A stretch of DNA of 64,000 nt from Poecilobothrus nobilitatus (taxonomy: Eukaryota > Arthropoda > Insecta > Diptera > Dolichopodidae): contig OX352773.1 in assembly GCA_947095535.1 (NCBI GenBank), positions 4,154,001 to 4,218,000 of the forward strand. Direction: 5' to 3'. Numbering within the stretch: the first letter of the stretch is position 1; each line of letters begins with the position of its first letter. The translations under genes and the position numbers were made by a program. Under the pieces are notes generated by a model. It made no database searches and was not told the DNA's origin. It worked only from the letters and a program-made list of their open reading frames with translations. This document shows, one piece after another, positions 60,688-64,000 of the stretch.

Positions 60688-61348
60688 TTATGTATTTAAG
60701 GACTGAGATGCAGCAGTTAAATAATGATCATCATTTTCGTCATTTTTATGATCTGGTGTTATATGTAAACTTGAAGATAATTTTCGAAGATACCTAATAG
60801 AGGGAAGAAAAAGAAATTTACTAAGAACTGAATATGTAGATTTAGAATGGGCATAGATTAAAAATGACATTATTATTGTATTATAACTATACCTTTTCAC
60901 CGAGTTTTTTCTCAATTCTCATTTCTAAACAGTAATAATTCTCATTTCCTAAACAGTATAACACAATATAAGATTTATTTTTAAACAAAAGTCAGCCATT
61001 TAAATCAATTTTTTCTTCAATTTTAGTTACTAAATTATTAAAATTAAAAATACAATTTTCATCAACTAATTTTAAATCCGGAATATTAGGGAAAATGCTT
61101 GGAATCGCATTAGGTAATAAAGTTGGTCTGTCAGAATTCTGACTACGAAAACTTTTCGTAGAAAACTGGATTGTACAGACAGCACTACTTTCTGTTGGAT
61201 TCCAATTTATTCGTGGAATTGGTTCTATCCATTTTTTTCTTAAAATTTTGTCCTTGGGAAATTGAAATGTTGAAACTGTATAAATTTTATTTTTCGTTTT
61301 ACATTTATAATTCGATTTACACCCAGGGACACAACAAGTACGAACCAT
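60688..61348 (-). pseudogene. THAP-domain / P-element-type transposase remnant B
   Basis: The first frame (61348-60992, 118 residues) starts MVRTCCVPGCKSNY and includes TFQFPKDKILRKKWI, NWNPTESSAVC and the AVPTIF-like NAIPSIF, then FNNLVTKIEEKIDLNG before a stop. This is a full-length THAP domain except that the zinc-binding His of the C2CH set is Gln (CTIQF), so metal binding should fail. A second frame (60915-60688) contains YSVLSKFLFLPSIRYLRKLS, resembling the 'S..Y..L...LPLPS...L+' block after THAP in P-element/THAP9-like transposases. The two lie in different frames, 76 bp apart, across a tandem ACTGTTTAGAAATGAGAATT duplication. The RNase H-like catalytic domain is absent. It is a relative of remnant A at 48.9 kb. 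It is most likely dead, although the first frame is intact enough to be expressed. Confidence 0.65.
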
Positions 61349-63566
61349 AATTAAAAAGCAATAAAAAAAATTAAATTAAAAAATATAAATATTGCACTAT
61401 TCTTAATGCACCTTATTTTTTTTTATAGTGTGTATCGAAAAAATAAAATTGCTTATCAAAAATTTCAGGTTCTTTTTTTTTCCAATACTTGTAATGATAC
61501 TAAAAAAAATTGATAGAAAGTTAATTTTATCAGTATTTAGGAAAAACTCAAAATTTTTTTTTAATATATAATTTATATATTTTCATTAAAATTATATATA
61601 TTAAATTCGATATAAAATTAAATTTTGTTATCTGCTTTATCCCACTTTTTTTTAGAAAGCTTTTAAAAAATTGACAGATAGCAAAGAAAAAAAATTTTTT
61701 TTTTGTTATTTAAACATTTCAAAATGGCTGGAGTCAAGAAATGCTAGAAAAAGTTGGAAAATATATTTTGAGAAAAATATAATTAAAAATTCGAGTTGAA
61801 CCTTGAATTTTTGATATGTGTTACAAAAAATTTTGAATTTTATTTTAATATAAATTTCGATATATTTAGGGTAGTATTTCATATTTATAGTTGTAAATGA
61901 AAATTGCTAAAATTTCTTAATTTTCTACTTTTTTCTAAGCAAAAAAATTAAAAAAAGAAACTGTCAAAACTCTCTCAATTTTCACAATCCATGTTTAAAT
62001 TTTGCACTAATACATTCTTAGGGGTCTTGTTCCGGTCTTGATATTTATGTAGTTTATGGTTTAAATTATTACAATTTTACACACATATAAAATATATACC
62101 ACATGTATATAAAATTCATATAAATTCTGAACTTATTAAATTTCTATTGTCATAAAAATTATTTTGCTTGCAATAATTTTTTTGCTCAGTTCAGTATTGT
62201 ACGAAATAAATGCTCTCTTTCAAAACTTCCAAAAAACTTTAAATAAAAAAGTAATTGGAAGCAATTTTTTAAAATTAATATTTATTAATGAAAAAATTAA
62301 ATTTTTTAAAATTATTTTTTACCAAATGATGTAAAAAAGATGAAATTGTATTACCCCCATTGGAAGAACTTAAAAGAAATTAATTGTTTTTGAGTTATTT
62401 CAAAATTTATAATAGACCCCTATTTTCTTCCCATAAGACTACGTGTATTTTCATGAAAAATAGACTCCTATACAGCTTTTTTCGTTCAGTCTCCAGGCCT
62501 TCTAAATTATGGTTAGCTGGACTTTATGGAGATATTTAAAGTTGTTACAAAATCAAGGTTTCAATCATTTTTGAACGGAGATTTTGTAGGCCCCACTATT
62601 TAAATCTGAATTACACGAAAAATGAAAATCTGAATATTTGTATGAATTTTAAATATCTGAATATTCGTTACAAAGTCCGAATTTTGATTGCTCGAATTAT
62701 GATTATCTAGATTTTGATTTTCTGAATACATATGTATGTATGTACATTATATTGATTATATATCATTTAGATAATCATATACCCGTCAAGGTAACTTGTC
62801 AGTAAATTTTACTTGTAGGGCGAATTAAAAATAAACAATTGACAAAATCAAAGTAAAGTATGAATTAATCTTGAATTAATTGAATTTAATCAATAATTTG
62901 GGGAAAAATACTGCCTTTAGATGTTGATTTTGTTTTTGCAAAATATGTTGCAAACTCAGAAATTTTACAAAGAGTCTAGGTCCCTTATTTTTTCAGACAT
63001 GATAGTTCTTACTATGATAGTTAAATTCATAAATCACGATGGTTGTGGTTTATTAAATGTGGTTATTAATGTGTTTATTAATCATGGTCAATTTTGATAT
63101 CTGTCATAGTGTCATAAGTCAAAATAAATTTATTAAACAAGTTGGGCTAGACCATAACCTACATTAATTTGTTTTCTGGCTAGACACTAGACAGACAGCC
63201 ACAAAGGTAGATATGGCCATATGGGTAAATATAAATATTGCTAAATACGCTAAATAGATGAACATTGTTTTTTGTATTTTACATATTTATTTATTTTCCA
63301 TAATATATATATCTTTATAATCTATATCCACAGTGTGAGACGTGAGTACTGAATAGAATCTTAATTATCAAATCAAATCGAGAGATATTATTTCATTTTT
63401 CGTGGGTCGTGACGTGATTTGCTCGTGGTATTGAGAATAAGTTGGATTGGAATGGAATATGTGTTTGATGTAAATCATATACATATGTACATATGGATAC
63501 TTTATAAGTATATAAATTCAAAATAAAACCACAATTTGATACGTTTATTATATTAATTCGGAAATA
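61349..63566. other. gene-free stretch upstream of the TMEM234-like gene
   Basis: This contains the 62270-62450 repeat half (see 58064-60174). A patch with loosely repeated TCTGAATATT / TCGAATTATGATT words lies at 62610-62735. Mixed-composition DNA at about 63320-63440 (GTGAGACGTGAGTACTG, GTGGGTCGTGACGTGATTTG) may hold the promoter of the next gene. No other gene is seen. Confidence 0.45.
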
Positions 63567-64000
63567 ATGTTTTATATTTTATGTAAATAGAACTTGTTTT
63601 TTTACAATTATGGCTTAAAACGTCTCCTAAAATATTTACCTAATTTTAGTATCGCTAATAGGAGTTGGTTTATTATGGGGTGCAACGAATCCTTTTATTA
63701 AACGTGGTAATATACAAAATTAAAATTAGTAGTTTTTGAAATAATATATAAATTATTTATAAAAATATTTTAGGATCCAAAGGTATTCAAAATATTAAGG
63801 CTGACACAAAACTAAAAAAGTTTATCTTAGAAATTAAGTTTCTAATAACTACACCTTCTTACTTAATTCCGTTTTTATTTAATCAATGTGGAAGTTTATT
63901 GTATATATTTACTTTACAAGAGGCTAATCTCTCAATTGTTGTTCCTGTTGCAAATTCATTAAGTTTTGTTTTTACGGCAATATCAGGACGTATGCTTGGA
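63567..64000 (+). CDS. TMEM234: TMEM234-family membrane protein, 5' part (runs off the window)
   Basis: Exons 63567-63582, 63650-63706 and 63774 to beyond 64000 join in frame with GT-AG ends; the tiny first exon (five codons plus one base) is inferred from phase and from the family's short leader before the first helix. The protein begins MFYILLSLIGVGLLWGATNP and continues FIKRGSKGIQN. After a hydrophilic segment come SYLIPFLFNQCGSLLYIFTL and LSIVVPVANSLSFVFTAISG. The WG(G/A)T-P...K+ start and the PFLxNQCGSLLY and VP..NSL.. motifs are those of TMEM234, a small four-helix integral membrane protein of the drug/metabolite-transporter-like fold whose role is poorly defined (linked to the kidney filtration barrier in vertebrates). 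About the last third lies outside the window. Confidence 0.88.

Overview
The window is very AT-rich, intron-bearing eukaryotic DNA, most likely from an insect and probably a fly (Diptera). The reasons are short spliceosomal introns (about 55-180 bp), insect-like Rae1, Orc4 and NDUFB3 proteins, abundant CATATGTA/TACATATG words, and many small inverted-repeat transposons. Species cannot be named from sequence alone. No bacterial-style operons, CRISPR arrays, rRNA genes or credible functional tRNA genes were seen.

Layout. (1) 1-33.4 kb is almost gene-free. It holds dispersed and tandem repeats, a decayed LINE 3' end (about 8.9-9.2 kb), a roughly 120-145 bp degenerate repeat array (11.9-13.3 kb), a tRNA-derived SINE with a tail hairpin (15.6 kb), and a MITE nested inside another MITE (19.3-20.0 kb). 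One unidentified open stretch lies at 422-753. A secreted-looking reading frame with a good splice donor (33.4-33.9 kb, minus strand) may be the first coding exon of a long gene reaching leftward, which would make much of this desert intronic. (2) 34.5-43.5 kb is the compact gene cluster. It contains a hAT-type MITE with an 8-bp target duplication, NDUFB3 (plus), Rae1 (minus, convergent), an asteroid-like XPG/FEN-fold nuclease gene A (plus, six coding exons) and Orc4 (minus, convergent with A; stop codons 74 bp apart). (3) 44-63.5 kb is transposon-rich. It contains a repeat that is the inverted partner of one at 5.3-5.9 kb and is split by a 712-bp TIR element, a second asteroid-like gene B (minus, 50.5-52.7 kb), two THAP/P-element-type transposase remnants, a TIR element with a 547-bp internal tandem duplication, and a frameshifted Polinton/Maverick-type DNA polymerase fragment next to a SINE. 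(4) The right edge carries the first three exons of a TMEM234-family membrane protein gene.

The genes are mostly unrelated housekeeping functions: respiratory complex I, mRNA export, origin recognition and a membrane protein. The most unusual arrangement is the inverted pair of diverged asteroid-like genes flanking Orc4. Both splice to 573 residues by my exon model, both keep all seven acidic positions expected of FEN/XPG nucleases, and they differ by one intron. All splice models and family calls were made by eye without database searches.
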